Shown here: piece by piece, positions 25,261-36,594 of the stretch
How the letters are laid out: each line of letters begins with the position of its first letter
How positions within the stretch are numbered: the first letter of the stretch is position 1
DNA from: Pterobdella sp. o SKG-2022
Lineage: Eukaryota; Annelida; Clitellata; Hirudinida; Piscicolidae
Assembly (NCBI GenBank): GCA_964035795.1
Contig: OZ038321.1
Coordinates: forward strand, 27,877,387 to 27,941,386
Direction: 5' to 3'
Length of the DNA stretch: 64,000 nucleotides
Notes under the pieces: generated by a model
Told to the model about the DNA's origin: nothing
Databases searched by the model: none
The model's input: the letters and a program-made list of their open reading frames with translations, nothing else
Program-made: the position numbers and the translations under genes

Positions 25261-25425
25261 GGCCCGCATAGCTCAGCTGGTAGAGCCTTAGACTAGTTAT
25301 CTAAAGTAACCGGGTTCAATCCCGCGCGTGCCGACAATTATATACACAAGGAGTAGTGCCCTGTGAATCATCTGTTGAGCTAACGAAACCCCAATATGGG
25401 GCGACTGAAAGTCGATCTAAAAAAA
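25261..25425 (+). mobile_element. tRNA-Thr-headed SINE, copy 1
   Basis: The head is tRNA-like. It has an A box (TAGCTCAGCTGG), an anticodon arm TTAGA-CTAGTTA-TCTAA whose loop reads anticodon AGT (Thr), and the B box GGTTCAATCCC. The tail is about 85 bases and ends in two adjacent small hairpins, CCCC-AATAT-GGGG and CGACT-GAA-AGTCG, then an A-rich run and ATT repeats. The copy at 30969 is nearly identical over its whole length, which shows that this is a dispersed unit and not a lone tRNA. Confidence 0.88.
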
Positions 25426-26689
25426 TTATTATTATTTTTATATTTTGTTTTTTTATAAATTTTTTTTCGCGTTAATATACAATGCATTTTTTATGTCAAG
25501 CTTTTCCTGATTGCATTTATCGCATGTTTTTAAAATTTAATTTTAAAATTTCAAAAAATAAACTTGTAAACTAAATAAAATGACGATTTTAATTTTCAAA
25601 ATTTAATGTTCATCACGGAACCTTCGTTTGTAGCACAAACAAAATTTTTCATAGTTAAACTAATATTCCTTCATTCAAATACGCATCTTTTTTTCTCTCG
25701 GTCCCTTTTATATTCTCATGTAAACAAATAAAAATTTTCACACATTAGAAGTGCGAGCATTATCTCTACACAAATAACCGCCAACAAAAACAATCCGAAT
25801 GGGCCAATTTATCACAAAAGGGATACACGGCGATTTGCATACAAATCACTATAAGCCTAAGAACCACTAGAGAATCGATTGACAATAAAAAAGGTACATA
25901 GATTTATTAGAGTTTATCTTGCAAGCTTTACGCAGATTACTAGAGCTTGTTACGAGTTAGAGTGACGAAAACGCCGAGAAAAACCATTATATTTCATATC
26001 GACTTATGAAATTAGCTTTCTAGGCAGTTTCAGCTGTTCCCCATTGGACTTCTTTCATCTATTATGAACTATTAAAAAAGTATTTTTTATGAATCATCTC
26101 ATAGTTTATTAACAAAATTATTATTAATTTATGATTTATTATTATTATTATTTTTATTATTATTCTCATCATAAAACAAGTGAATGCTTCGATGAAGCGT
26201 ATAAGATACACTGGATTTGATATGGCCATCTTGCTTGCTTGTCTTATCAAAATATCAGAAATATAATTATAAAAGTTGTTTTTTCATCTTTATTAATTTC
26301 ATTCTATTATTTCAGTTATTATCATTTCAAAGATTATTTTTATTTTGATAAATATTATTACTAATGTTTAGATTTAGTTGTTAAAAAAAACCCTATGCTT
26401 TTCTAAACTTTTTAATGGTGACCGAAACTAAAGACCATTTCAACATTTTTCACTATTATGTCGACTTTTATAGTTCAAATGACAGAAAATTGGGTTCTTT
26501 AATTCAAAGTATCGAATGTAATTCCGTGTTGGACTGCAGTTTGTTAATGTTGTCTCTGTGTTTGCATTCATTTCAACGATTTGAAGGCTTGTTTAAGTCT
26601 CACTATCTCAAATTCTTTTTATACTTATATGAAACCAAATTAGGTTTAATTATTATTCAAAATTTTCTTCGCGTTATCTTAATATAAGC

Positions 26690-26936
26690 TCATTAAAAGT
26701 TAATTTATACAGCAACACATCAAAACACCCAATTGAAAACATCAAATTAAACAATAAACTAAGAAAAAACCCTCTAACACGCCCATCAAACTTCAAACCA
26801 CAACAAAAACCCTAATCCACCTAACATACCACACACTCAACCACAAAACTCTAAAGCACCTGCATCCAACCTCACACACACATCACAAAAACCTTCAACT
26901 CTTCCACAAAACCACACGACATCACCAAACGCTTAC
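26690..26936 (-). repeat. G/T-rich tract after the exon 8 donor
   Basis: On the - strand the first 180-250 intron bases after GTAAGC are G/T-rich and C-poor, with TGTGTGTGAGG and GTGTGGTATG. This is the same composition as the tract after the TIA donor at 4483. Confidence 0.6.
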
Positions 26937-27125
26937 ATTTTGCACTGTAACACCACGCAAACTAGCATCAGAAGCGCAGTGAATGGCTGGCTGTCTGACA
27001 ATGGGGGTACGTATTCTGGCCCCGTTCCTTGCAGCCACATTCACGAAAGCGTACTCGATAAGAGCTGCAAACACGAACAACAGGCAGGTGATCATCCAGA
27101 TGTCGATGGCTTTGATGTAGGACAC
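26937..27125 (-). CDS. Cys-loop chloride channel, exon 8 (M3 helix and start of the cytoplasmic loop)
   Basis: The acceptor CAATCCTCACCAAG opens [11 protein letters not shown], then [15 protein letters not shown]. This is the third membrane helix and is almost the textbook glycine/glutamate channel sequence (VSYxKAIDIWM). It continues into the intracellular M3-M4 loop and leaves in phase 0 at AAT|GTAAGC. An earlier possible donor at 27012 (C|GTACCC) would break the phase to exon 9, so the later one was chosen. The + strand frame here is a shadow. Confidence 0.92.
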
Positions 27126-29164
27126 CTTGGTGAGGATTGAGGGGAAGTTGTGGTGGTGGTGGTGGTAATATTTTTAGGGCTTATGAGTATGAAACGTTCG
27201 GGGTGGTGTTTTGATAGTATTGTGCGATAATTATTTTGATAATAGTAATAATACAAGATGAGAATTGGTAGTATTTTTCAGAGTAGTAATAATACAATAA
27301 GATGTAGAGAATAGTGTTAAAAATGTTGATATCACAGTACAGCTTTGAAGATTGTTGTAATGATGTTGGATAAGCTAGTGTGGTTTTGATTAGAATCTGG
27401 GGGTTTATGACACTAGAGTAGGTTTGTTAACATGGCGTCAAGACCAAGGCTCAAGGTGGTTAGTGACGAAGATTAGCAAACAAGTATTTTTTTTTAATTT
27501 ATCAAATAATAACCTGGAATGATATGTAGGACAAAATTTTTAATGATATTTGAAAAATAAGTGAAAATATGTTTTTATTTTTGCAAAATAAGTCTGCAAA
27601 AAATATCAAATAGAGAAAAATAATTTGGTAAGTTAATAATTAAAAAAAATTGAATCTCAAAAACGAGAAGTTTCCATCAAAACAAAAGCATAAACTTCCA
27701 ATGAGGCATAATGAAAAGTTTAACATTTGCATTTGTTCGCCAAGTATCAGCATTTTTCTGCCAAAAAAAATTTTAACCGCTTTTTGTTTGCAATAAAATT
27801 TGAAAAATAGACAATAAAAGTGAAATTAGGAAAAAAATGCTGAAGGAAAGTTGACGTTCGAAGATGGATTTTTTAAAAATAGCAACACGAAGCGATCAAT
27901 CAATTGAAAAAGTTTGTTTTATTATAATTGCTTGCACTTTGCTTAATAAAGCTTTACATTGCTTCACACGTTACAACCTCAAAATTTGTACCACAGTTTT
28001 TCTCAATAAAGAAGCAAGCTTTGATCGAAAATTGAATTTTTCTAGGTTTTTTCACTCTGAGTTGGCTCCTTGGAAATAAACATATTTTTTGTATGACTTG
28101 ACCAAGTTTTATGGTCGCTAAACGTGCTTTAAAACACTACCTCTAGTCTTATCTGCTTTAGTTTTTACGCGAAATTTGAAAAAAAAACTTAGTTTTCACG
28201 TTTCAAAATTAATTTTTCATATAATAGCAAACATTCATCTATTGATAATATATTTCACCATCAAACTTTTCATTCAATGGTTTTATAAAGACTTGTAGAA
28301 AATTCTCAATTAGCTTCTGAGCTTAGTAACATTCTCAAAAAAACATTGTTAAAGACATACTAATTTTATTGTGAACCAACTGTAAATCTCAAGTCAAATT
28401 ATATCTGAATGTGAAAATTTTCTAATAATAATAATGGACACTCAATATGAAGATAGAACTAAACACAGGATTAACAAGTTTATCAATGCAAGAAGCTTTT
28501 CCATTTTTTGTGAAATCATACAAAAGTGAATAATAAATATGTTCCAAAAAGCAAATCAGTTTTAAAAAGCATTGGAGCATAAGAAACTATAATCATGAGT
28601 ACAGGTTCGAAGTTTCAAACTAATCCGAACCGTACAAGCACCCACACTAATGCTTCATATACAAGCTCCAAATACAACTCAGAAACGGCGAATAATTTTT
28701 AAAACTATGAAGACAAATAAACTGAAAGTGATTATGATACAAGAAAACCGAGGATAATTGAAACTCAATGGAGCTTCATGTTATCGTACCCAGGACACAC
28801 AACAGAATAACCTTAAACGTTATATTAAAAAAAAGCGTATATAACAATATTTAAATGAAATTTGTTATAAAAAGGTTTTTTTAACAGGTATCATTTTATT
28901 GCTTGTTTTGTAGAATAATTATTTGGCTTAGTAACTTGTAAATTTTATTTCACTATAACCCAATTAGTTATTATATGGTATTTTATTATATTGTATTTCA
29001 TTCTATTGTATTATATTTTATTGTATTGTATTGTATTTCATTCTATTGTATTATATTTTATTGTATTGTATTGTATTTTAATGTATTGTATTTTATTGTA
29101 TTGTATTTTATTGTATTGTATTTTATTGTATTGTATTTTATTTTATTGTATAACTTATTCAAAC
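27126..29164 (-). other. Channel intron between exons 7 and 8
   Basis: A 2-kb intron. A C-rich tract with (CCA)n lies directly before the acceptor (27126-27165), and a pentameric array lies directly after the donor (28980-29152). Between them is A/T-rich DNA without recognised genes; the frame at 27864-28079 is unassigned. Confidence 0.7.
28980..29152. repeat. Pentameric minisatellite (TATTG/TATTT)n
   Basis: About 170 bases of TATTG and TATTT units, with TATTTCATTC variants, start about 12 bases inside the intron that follows exon 7. Several frames are open only because the unit lacks stops. Confidence 0.9.
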
Positions 29165-29314
29165 CTTCGGAAGTTGGGCGTTGATACCAGAAGATTGTGT
29201 GGTGGTGGTTAGTACTGTGAGGAGACCGATGGAAACTCTGGCTGGAACAGCGTCTATGTTGATCCAAAAAGACACCCATGATAGAATCACAACCAAGATA
29301 CTTGGAATAAAAAC
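29165..29314 (-). CDS. Cys-loop chloride channel, exon 7 (M1-M2, pore)
   Basis: Exactly 50 codons, phase 0 at both ends (acceptor CACCTTCTACCCAG, donor AAG|GTTTGA). It encodes the end of M1 ([18 protein letters not shown]), the short M1-M2 linker with Pro-Ala-Arg, the pore helix M2 ([17 protein letters not shown]) and INAQLPK. The PAR motif at the cytoplasmic end of M2 is the established marker of anion selectivity, and the nicotinic-type Glu ring is absent. SGINAxLP is typical of glutamate- and glycine-gated chloride channels. The subfamily (GlyR, GluCl, HisCl or other) cannot be fixed by eye. Confidence 0.96.
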
Positions 29315-29445
29315 CTGGGTAGAAGGTGATGGGGTAGGGGAAGTGAGGTAAGAAGAGAGGTGTTTAAAGGGCTTTGGGGTTGGAGAAGGTGAGGTAGGGG
29401 AACTGGAGTAGGAGGAAGAGTGAGGTGGGGTTGATGTGTTTTAGT
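29315..29445 (-). repeat. Pyrimidine-rich pentameric tract before the exon 7 acceptor
   Basis: On + this is a G/A-rich, loosely 5-periodic stretch (GTGAGGTAGGGG and similar). On the gene strand it is an extended C/T tract of about 130 bases that ends in the acceptor TCTACCCAG. Confidence 0.75.
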
Positions 29446-30673
29446 ATGCCTAGTTTTGGTCTGTTGTGTTTTGTTCCCATAAACTTTATTACATGCTAAT
29501 TTTATTAAATTTTTCATATGAATATCAGATTTTATTACTACCGTTTTATGATAAGGCTAAACTTATCGAAAATTATAGTTGTTGATTCTCAACAAATGTA
29601 TTAAAATTCCTCTTATTTGATGTTTTTCTTTACAAAATATTGAAGAAAAATACATGCGATGTCTCTGAAAAGTCAGATTTTATTAAATATGAGAGAAACT
29701 CTTTTATTACATTGAATGAAAAAGTATTCTTGAATGTTTCAATTATTATGAATTTATTGGAAGTTTTTGTCTTGCATTTAGTTTAAAAACAGATTGAAAC
29801 TTTATGCTAAACTTAGTTTCAGAAAATAAAATAAAAATATAATTGTTCTCCTCATATATATATATATAGGAACATTTTTTTTCCAAATTTTTATTCTTTT
29901 CAAAAAACTTTTTGATTTCGCTTCCACACGGATTATTGTAATAACGCTGCAGTGGAATTTGCATTTTCATCTCAGCTCGTTCAAAAATAATACACTACTT
30001 TGTAAGCGAGACCAATTTCGAAACGATAAAATAATGTAACAAGAAAGCTTGGCATCATTGCTGGTTTGAGGTTCTCTTACATCGTTATGTCTTGTTTTGA
30101 TGAGACTAATTTAAGTAACATGATGACGATATGGAGTGTATTTATTGAAAAGCTTACTAATTTATAGGAATCATATGATGTTATTGTTCATTTAATTCAC
30201 ATTCTTGAAGTTAAGAATTTCCAAAGAACCAAGTTCATGTATTATGTTTTGTCCATTTTCTCATAACTGTCAGTTTGATAGCAAAATGTTTTATGTATAA
30301 GTGATTGAATCTCTCTCAATAAAAAACTCATAACAGATTAGTTTTGGCTTAGTGGTCAAGCACCGATGTTAATTCATTCTCTATTGTCAAACTAGACACC
30401 AAGCTTGTCAGTTGCAGTTTGCTCAGTGAGATGTTGACGATATGCGAATTGAAATAAATAATGATTATAAGAAACGTTAGAGGTTAACATAGACCAAAAC
30501 CTTCATTAATCTCAGCTTGGTTATGTGGGTTGTTGATGGAATTACTAGTTATAATGTCTATTTATGCACCTTCAACGTTAGCAATTAAGGTTTCGATGGT
30601 AGGATTTACCAACACAAAGATGATTTTCTCGTTATATTTGTTCTCAACAAATAAAGTATTATATGTGACTCAC
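29446..30673 (-). other. Channel intron between exons 6 and 7, remainder
   Basis: A/T-rich with a short (TA)n at 29855-29869. The frame at 29746-29970 was considered and not accepted as an exon. No other content is recognised. Confidence 0.6.
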
Positions 30674-30738
30674 TTGAATAATGAAAAAACCCATGTCTCT
30701 CTTCAGAACGAAGCGGATTTCCTGACAAGGAAAAGCCC
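30674..30738 (-). CDS. Cys-loop chloride channel, exon 6 (pre-M1 strand with second Cys)
   Basis: A 65-nt exon between TTATCTCTTTCAG and GTGAGT. Two bases complete the glycine codon left by exon 5, then AFPCQEIRFVLKRDMGFFIIQ joins in phase 0 to exon 7 (VFIPS). It aligns with the stretch [20 protein letters not shown] of vertebrate glycine receptors. Its Cys, with the Cys in exon 5 (YDCSLNYTG), makes the second extracellular disulfide that is characteristic of glycine and glutamate chloride channels. The + strand open frame over these bases is a shadow. Confidence 0.92.
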
Positions 30739-30968
30739 CTGAAAGAGATAAATAAATTGTATCGTTATTATTCACTTATTATATTTTATAATTTGGCACT
30801 TTTGCATCCAAATTATTTTTTTGAATTTTCGGCAATTTTTTTTTCAATTTTTCCGATTAGTTGTATGAGAATTTTATAATTATGTAATTATTTTCCTGGA
30901 CACTATAAAAATTTTAATTGCTATTATTGATTTTTTTATTTTTATTATTATTATTAAATGTATTTTTG

Positions 30969-31137
30969 GTCGGCCCGCAAAGCTCAGCTAGTAGAGCCTT
31001 AGACTAGTTATCTAAAGTAACCGGGTTCAATCCCGCGCGGGCCGACAATTATATACACAAGGAGTAGCGCCCTGTGAAACATCTGTTAAGCTAACGAAAC
31101 CCCAATATGGGGCGACTGAAAGTCGATCTAAAAAAAT
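30969..31137 (+). mobile_element. tRNA-Thr-headed SINE, copy 2
   Basis: This is the same unit as at 25261, with few differences. It has an A box, an AGT anticodon loop (CTAGTTA), the B box GGTTCAATCCC, and a tail with the paired hairpins CCCCAATATGGGG and CGACTGAAAGTCG. The ends of the head (GTCGGCCCGC and GCGGGCCGAC) are perfectly complementary over 10 bases, so this copy may be younger than copy 1. It is preceded by an ATT-rich run. Confidence 0.88.
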
Positions 31138-31569
31138 ATTTTTGCATCAAAGATGAGGAACACAGTGAAGAAACCAGGCCAAGATTGAACCAACTATTTG
31201 AATCATCATATCAAACCCATGTAGACCAGGAGGATATGATAGCTTTGAAACTTGGAAGTATTTAAACCCGGAAACACAAGAAAGCTAGAAGTTCTGGTAA
31301 AAAGCCCCTTATTTTGTCAAGCTCTCATAATTACAGCACAAACACAAGAGTTTGAAATATTCTATAAGAGAGTGTTGAGTACATTGGCCCACTTATTAGC
31401 TCAATCTTCTCACCCTCGATGCATTTTTTTACATAAATCTTCCGACAGATTAAGATCGGGTCATCAATCTTCAACAAAGCCAAGCAACTTTTGCTTACGT
31501 GTTTGTAGTCCTTTTTGAATACTTATATATTTTGATGTTTGAGTTTGTATTCTGTTTGTAATCGGATGA

Positions 31570-33335
31570 AAATACTTGAGATGGATGTGAAAATTCAAAA
31601 TCAAAGTTTGAATTTTTTTTCTATTAACTCTGGTATTTTTAACTGCTTCAAATATTCTCTTTTTAGAATTCACATACGCAAAACCCTGTATAAACTTTCA
31701 TTAAGTGTTGAAATATTAAATAAAGTTATGAAGACCAAAATCATGATTAAATCCAACATTCCAGTTCTAGATAATCTTGATAACTATTTCAATTTTAATA
31801 ATGTAGAAATTAACGATATTCTCTTTAGTTTAAAGCAAATAAATAAATCACATTCTAACGATATTTATGTATTGAACTATAATTGTTTCAAAACTATTAT
31901 ATTATATAATACTCAATATTTTGTCAATTTCATTAATATGTCCTTTAAAGAAGGTAGATTTCCGGGAATTTTAAAAAACAGTAAACTTGTACCTATTTTA
32001 AAAAATGAAAGTTATAAGGAAGACTTAAACAATTTTGGACCAATTACAATAACTCCCATATTTTCGAAAATAATAGAAAAACTTGCCCATAACCAAATTT
32101 ATAATTTTTTAGATAAAAATAAACTAATTAACCAATATGGATTTCTCAAAAATAAATCAACAAACTCATGCTTAGATATGTATAAATATAATATTGTAAA
32201 AAACTTGGAATTAAAAAATTTTTATATCAGTATTTTTTTTGATTTGTCCTAGGCTTTTGATTGCATAAATTTTGATTTATTATTTGAAAAACTTCAGACT
32301 TAATTTTTCATTATTATCAATTAAGTGGATAGAATCTTATATAAAAAACAGAAATCAAGTGGTTGATTTAAATGGAGTACAATCCAAACCTTTGATTAAA
32401 TCTAGGGGAGTTCCCCGAGGTTCAATATTAGGTCCTTTACTGTTTATCTTATTTATTAATGATTTTCTTATCAACAATAATAAATATGATACACTCAGTT
32501 ATGCTGATGATATTCTCATTTCTTTTCCTATTACTAATGATAATTATGAACAAACAAATAATGATATTAATAATGAATTAAATAGTATTAATAATTGGTT
32601 TAAAAGTAATTATCTTATGTTAATACAAATAAAACTTATTATACTGTTTTCAAAAACACTTATACTAATTTCAATATAAACAATTTGAATTTTGTATTAG
32701 CTAACAATCCTATTACTTATAAAATCACCTTCAAATACTTGGGTATAATATTTGATAATAATTTAAGTTTTGAACATCATATTGACTATCTAGTGAATAA
32801 ACCATATAAAATAAAGAGTAAAATATATTTCTTGAAAAGACTTTCAAACTAAATACTAAAACTCTCTTAAACTTGTATTTCTCTCTTTTTTACCCACATA
32901 TTAATTATGGTAACACTGTTTGGGCATGTAATTATAAATCTAATATAAAAAAATTTAAACACTACAAAACTTAACAATCAGAACTATTTTTAATTATCCA
33001 TTTGATAAACATATTAATTATAAAGATTTAGAAATATTGAATATAAATAACATAAATATATTACACACTTTAATATTTAGTTTTAAACATATAAATAATC
33101 TTCTTCCTAACTCTTTCTCTAATTTCTTTAACACTAAAACCTATAACTACAATATAAGAAATAATAACAATTTAATTATAGAAAAATATAGAACTGATAA
33201 AAAGAAATTATATTTAAGAGTAAAAGGTGCTAAATGCTGGAATCAATTACCAGATAATCTCAAATCCATAAAATCATTAAAATTATTCAAAACCCTTGTG
33301 AAAAAATATATCCTAAACAGCTCCAAGTTATAAAT
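31570..33335 (+). pseudogene. Decayed CR1/Jockey-like LINE reverse transcriptase
   Basis: A fragmentary reverse transcriptase on the + strand, 5'-truncated and without endonuclease. In order: FPGILKNSKLVPILK and QYGFLKNKST (fingers); FFDLS-stop-AFD, in which a TAG replaces the expected Lys codon of motif A (near 32251); GVPRGSILGPLLFILFIND; the catalytic YADD (about 32500); FKYLGIIFDNNLSFEHHI; and the C-terminal block GAKCWNQLPDNLKS. Several frameshifts and stops separate the blocks, so it is inactive. Codon use is extremely A/T-rich. It inserted antisense to the channel gene. Confidence 0.85.
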
Positions 33336-33435
33336 CTAGTCTGTTATTACCTTATTTTTTATTTCATTCGATTTGAATTCTTTATTTTGTTTTTTTTTAT
33401 GCCATTTCATTTACGGTATATCATTATACCCTTTT

Positions 33436-33635
33436 NNNNNNNNNNNNNNNNNNNNNNNNNNNNNNNNNNNNNNNNNNNNNNNNNNNNNNNNNNNNNNNNN
33501 NNNNNNNNNNNNNNNNNNNNNNNNNNNNNNNNNNNNNNNNNNNNNNNNNNNNNNNNNNNNNNNNNNNNNNNNNNNNNNNNNNNNNNNNNNNNNNNNNNNN
33601 NNNNNNNNNNNNNNNNNNNNNNNNNNNNNNNNNNN
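33436..33635. other. Assembly gap (200 N)
   Basis: A run of exactly 200 N, probably a placeholder of unknown true length. Exons 5 and 6 on either side join in phase, so no channel exon needs to be hidden here. Open frames crossing it are meaningless. Confidence 0.99.
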
Positions 33636-33930
33636 ATAAAGTCCGATTTATATGCCGAAAATGAGAGCTCATGTCGTGCACACCCAGACCAAGTCGAGTC
33701 TAGAATTTATGAATTAGGCCCGCCCATTTAGATCTTGAACAACGAACTCATTAATAATTCAGTTTATTTCTTTTTTCAGTTTGTGGACCACTTTGGAAAA
33801 AAAAAGCAAAACAGAGTCCATACACTACAAGTACCACAATATGACAATCAACACAATTTATTCTTAATGAGACCAGAAAACAACGTTTATTATACTTCCT
33901 ATAGAGAACGAAGCTTTTCGATATGTTAAA

Positions 33931-34117
33931 ATTATCGTCAAGTGATTTTTTCAAAAGCCACAATAAAATAAGTAATAATTTAGAACACTAGTTAGTTTAT
34001 TAAGATATGAAGCTTTTCGTTATCTACAGAACATTTCAAGTATGAAAATGTTCTGTTGATAACGAAAAGCTTCGTATCTTAATAAACTAACGAGTGTTCT
34101 GAATTATCGTCAAGTGA
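33931..34117. repeat. Direct repeats flanking a hairpin unit
   Basis: ATTATCGTCAAGTGA occurs at 33931-33945 and again at 34103-34117, bracketing the hairpin. A further partial copy of the hairpin arm (AACGAAGCTTTTCGATAT) starts near 33908, so part of the unit is tandemly duplicated. Confidence 0.8.
33982..34100. repeat. 55-bp inverted repeat (foldback/MITE-like hairpin)
   Basis: The arms 33982-34036 and 34046-34100 are complementary over 55 bp with 3 mismatches and a 9-base loop. The arms begin AGAACACT and contain GAAGCTTTTCGTTATC. There is no coding capacity. Such a structure is typical of foldback elements or MITE ends, though no clear target-site duplication beyond the flanking repeats is evident. 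Confidence 0.9.
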
Positions 34118-34379
34118 CTCAAACAGGCAATGACATACTCAGTATATAGAAACCTTTGTCTTCAATAATGTTGCTGTAGTTAACTCTAGTGCTCCTAGTG
34201 GCAACAAAAAAAACCTCTTTTTTCAATAATAAATATGATAGCTCAAGGATTTCTTGTTATATTAAATTTAATTGGTTATGGAGATTTTGAATGGTTATTT
34301 TTTTTAATTTTTATTCAAACTTAAAAAAACCTTCCCACGTATATTATATTATGATACTTCATAACGTGACGGTTTCTTT

Positions 34380-34473
34380 TTTGGACCTACCCATGTAACA
34401 CCGAATTCCACATAGCTCTACCCGTTTAAAACTCCATCCCACCCTTCTTACACCCAACACATCCCCTCCTTAC
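34380..34473 (-). repeat. G-rich tract after the exon 5 donor
   Basis: On the gene strand the intron starts GTAAGGAGGGGATGTG and continues with GGG runs for about 90 bases. G runs near donors are known splicing enhancers in animals. Confidence 0.6.
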
Positions 34474-34605
34474 CCCCAGTGTAGTTGAGAGAGCAGTCAT
34501 ACAACAGTTGGCTGACAAGGGTAAATTGTGGAAGCAAGACATCTTTGTCTATGTCAATTGGGTTGTCTAACCACGAGAAAAACATCACATCCATACGGTA
34601 CGAAA
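34474..34605 (-). CDS. Cys-loop chloride channel, exon 5 (beta strands before the second Cys)
   Basis: A 132-nt exon with acceptor AACTTTCCCTCAG and donor G|GTAAGG. It completes a Phe codon, then reads SYRMDVMFFSWLDNP, then VLLPQFTLVS and LLYDCSLNYTG. It matches the segment (ESFGYTxxDLxFxW ... LPQFxL ... YCTKHYNTG) of glycine receptors and carries the first Cys of the second disulfide. LPQF is a family signature. The start was fixed by phase to exon 4. Confidence 0.92.
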
Positions 34606-35989
34606 CTGAGGGAAAGTTTAATTGATTTAAAAATAGGTTCAATATGTGAATGGTATATTATATATGCGGTATGAAGCTGGGGTACGTTTATTTCCTGTTA
34701 CCGAAGAATAATTGAGTTTGTGAATTTGCTTTAATTTTGCATATTTATCGAATTGATTTTTGAATAATTCTTTTTATAACAAAAATTTACAGAAACAAAA
34801 AAAAATTTAATTTCAAGTTATATTTGGTATTTAAATTGCACACTTAACATTCAAACCACCAAGATATTTCAATTTTTAATTTATTTTCACAGGGTAAAGA
34901 TTAAATATTCATTCAAATTTCCAAAAAAATGAATTTTGAGAAAGATTTTTAAATGAATTAAATTAATTTGGCATAAATGTGATTCAGCTTTAAAGCATCA
35001 AAAGTTGATTAGAAACATCAAGGCCTCAAATGCGGGCTGCTGTGCTTAAAAAACAAAAACTCTAGAACAAAATAATTATAAAAAATTTAATTAATTTTTT
35101 GGATTATATGAACTTTTGTATAGTTTGGAATATATTTTCATAGTCAGTTCTATCATGAGATATTCGGAGGAAATGTATTATGTTAAGTTGAGAAACACAC
35201 AATAATGTAAAATTGAAGAACTAAGTTTTACAGTAAAGAATCTTCAAAAATTTGGAGTTAAAAAATTAATCAAAAACATCACGTGGTGTTTTTAAAGCTA
35301 GAGAAAACACGCGACGAACAATATCGTAAACATTATTCTCTGTTAATAAAAAAAGTTATTTCTTCAAAAATCGATTTGAATAATATTCAATATTATATTC
35401 CTAACAATGATGTCATATCTTGACGTGAACACTAACTGTTGAATATAAATTTCGTGAATTTAAGATTTTGAAGTTTATTCGTCAAATACCTAAAACACAT
35501 CACTTTTTTCTCTTTTTTTTTAGTATTAACAAACAAAAGTTTGATGAAGCTGTATAAGGGCGTTATATGTATGTAAGATTCATGTATATGACTTTCAAAG
35601 CCAAATATACAAAACCCAATCCGTCAATTCAAAACTCACCCAGCACACCAAGAACCAAAACACACAACAAATCATATCATTTTCAACAAAACCCTCAATT
35701 CTTCCATGTTCAACTCCAAATTGTTGGAAATTAATTTAAACTTTTTTATGGAGCTATGCAATTAAATGTTGGAGTCCATAACTGAATGCAAACATTTAGC
35801 ATAATAGCTTGTTCAAACACTCAAGTCGGACAGCACTCCATCAAAGAGTTTCAAGTCATTGGAGGTATTCAGAGTATGATAAATTAATATATTTTCATTA
35901 GTAATTCATTAAGGCGCACTGCTTGCAAATTAGGTTTTCTACAAAGGTGCTTGCATAGTCAGAAGAACCAGGACAGGGTGATGCGGATA

Positions 35990-36590
35990 TATAAATGCGT
36001 TTATAAACGCTCACGTAGTGTTAAAAAAAGGCTGAAACGCAGGTTGAATGGGAAAAAAATCCATAAATGAAAATTGGGTTGTGAAAAAAAGCGACATAAA
36101 AGAGGGTTAAAGGAGACGGGCTGATGCAGCCATAAACCAGAGTTCGAAGACTTGAGAGACTCTTGGGTTTGTCTGATTAAAAGAAGCTTATATAAATAAA
36201 CCGGCTAGTTGAAATATAGAATATTTGCGGTGAGCAACAGTAATTTGAACTGGGCTCTTAGTGCAACCGGCAACCTATGAAGGCGATCGAGGCAAGCACG
36301 ACATGAAAAATAGGAATCGGTTTGAAGGACAGTTTGGGCAGCGAGGTTTTTGGGAAGTTGCAACTTAGAAATGAGACAGTTCAGAAGTCCGTAAAGTAAG
36401 AAATTGCAATAATCGAGCCTGGGAAGAAGTAAAGAGATAGTCAAGGCAACGGCAGTGTTGAAGGGTAAAAATTTGCGTACTTGCTTGATCGCATGGGAAT
36501 GAAAGTTAGAGGCTTGTATGAGGTTAGAGACAAAGTGTGTAAAGTTAAAGCTAGGATCAGAACATGAGTGATGACCTCTACCGAATAACC
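35990..36590 (-). mobile_element. L2-like LINE fragment
   Basis: On the - strand it encodes DPSFNFTHFVSNL, then LLPRLDYCNFLLYGL, then ACLDRLHRLPVALRAQFKLL, followed out of frame by YLYKLLLIRQTQESL and LHQPVS. These are the RLDYCN and LxxLHWLPV motifs after the RT palm. The same blocks occur in the copy at 3300, which it resembles through LRSLHSGLQLHQPVS. It is truncated at both ends and frameshifted near 36205. Confidence 0.8.
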
Positions 36591-36594
36591 ACTC

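Larger units (their letters stand above)
24555..26936 (-). other. Channel intron between exons 8 and 9
   Basis: A 2.4-kb intron. It contains a tRNA-headed SINE (25261-25425, opposite strand to the gene), an ATT-rich patch at 26096-26170, and a G/T-rich (C/A on +) tract of about 180 bases right after the donor at 26936. No other gene is recognised; the frame at 26415-26687 is unassigned. Confidence 0.7.
30739..34473 (-). other. Channel intron between exons 5 and 6
   Basis: A 3.7-kb intron filled with inserts. It holds a SINE (30969), a decayed CR1-like LINE (31570-33335), a 200-N gap, a direct-repeat pair and the hairpin at 33982-34100. A G-rich tract of about 90 bases follows the donor (34380-34473). 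The piece at 31140-31540 between SINE and LINE has coding-like scraps I cannot place. Confidence 0.7.

Noticed and set aside
25261..25335. A functional tRNA-Thr gene
   Set aside because: The unit extends into a conserved tail and a near-identical copy exists at 30969, as expected for a SINE. The T-stem is also imperfect.
29058..29279. - strand frame [10 protein letters not shown] as a gene
   Set aside because: It is an out-of-frame reading of channel exon 7 and the adjacent TATTG array.
29885..29970. - strand stretch MKMQIPLQRYY as a possible pre-M1 channel exon
   Set aside because: It lacks the Cys and Gly-aromatic-aromatic pattern. The true exon was found at 30674-30738 with perfect phase.
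33373..33731. Open frames across the N run
   Set aside because: They consist mostly of unknown bases.
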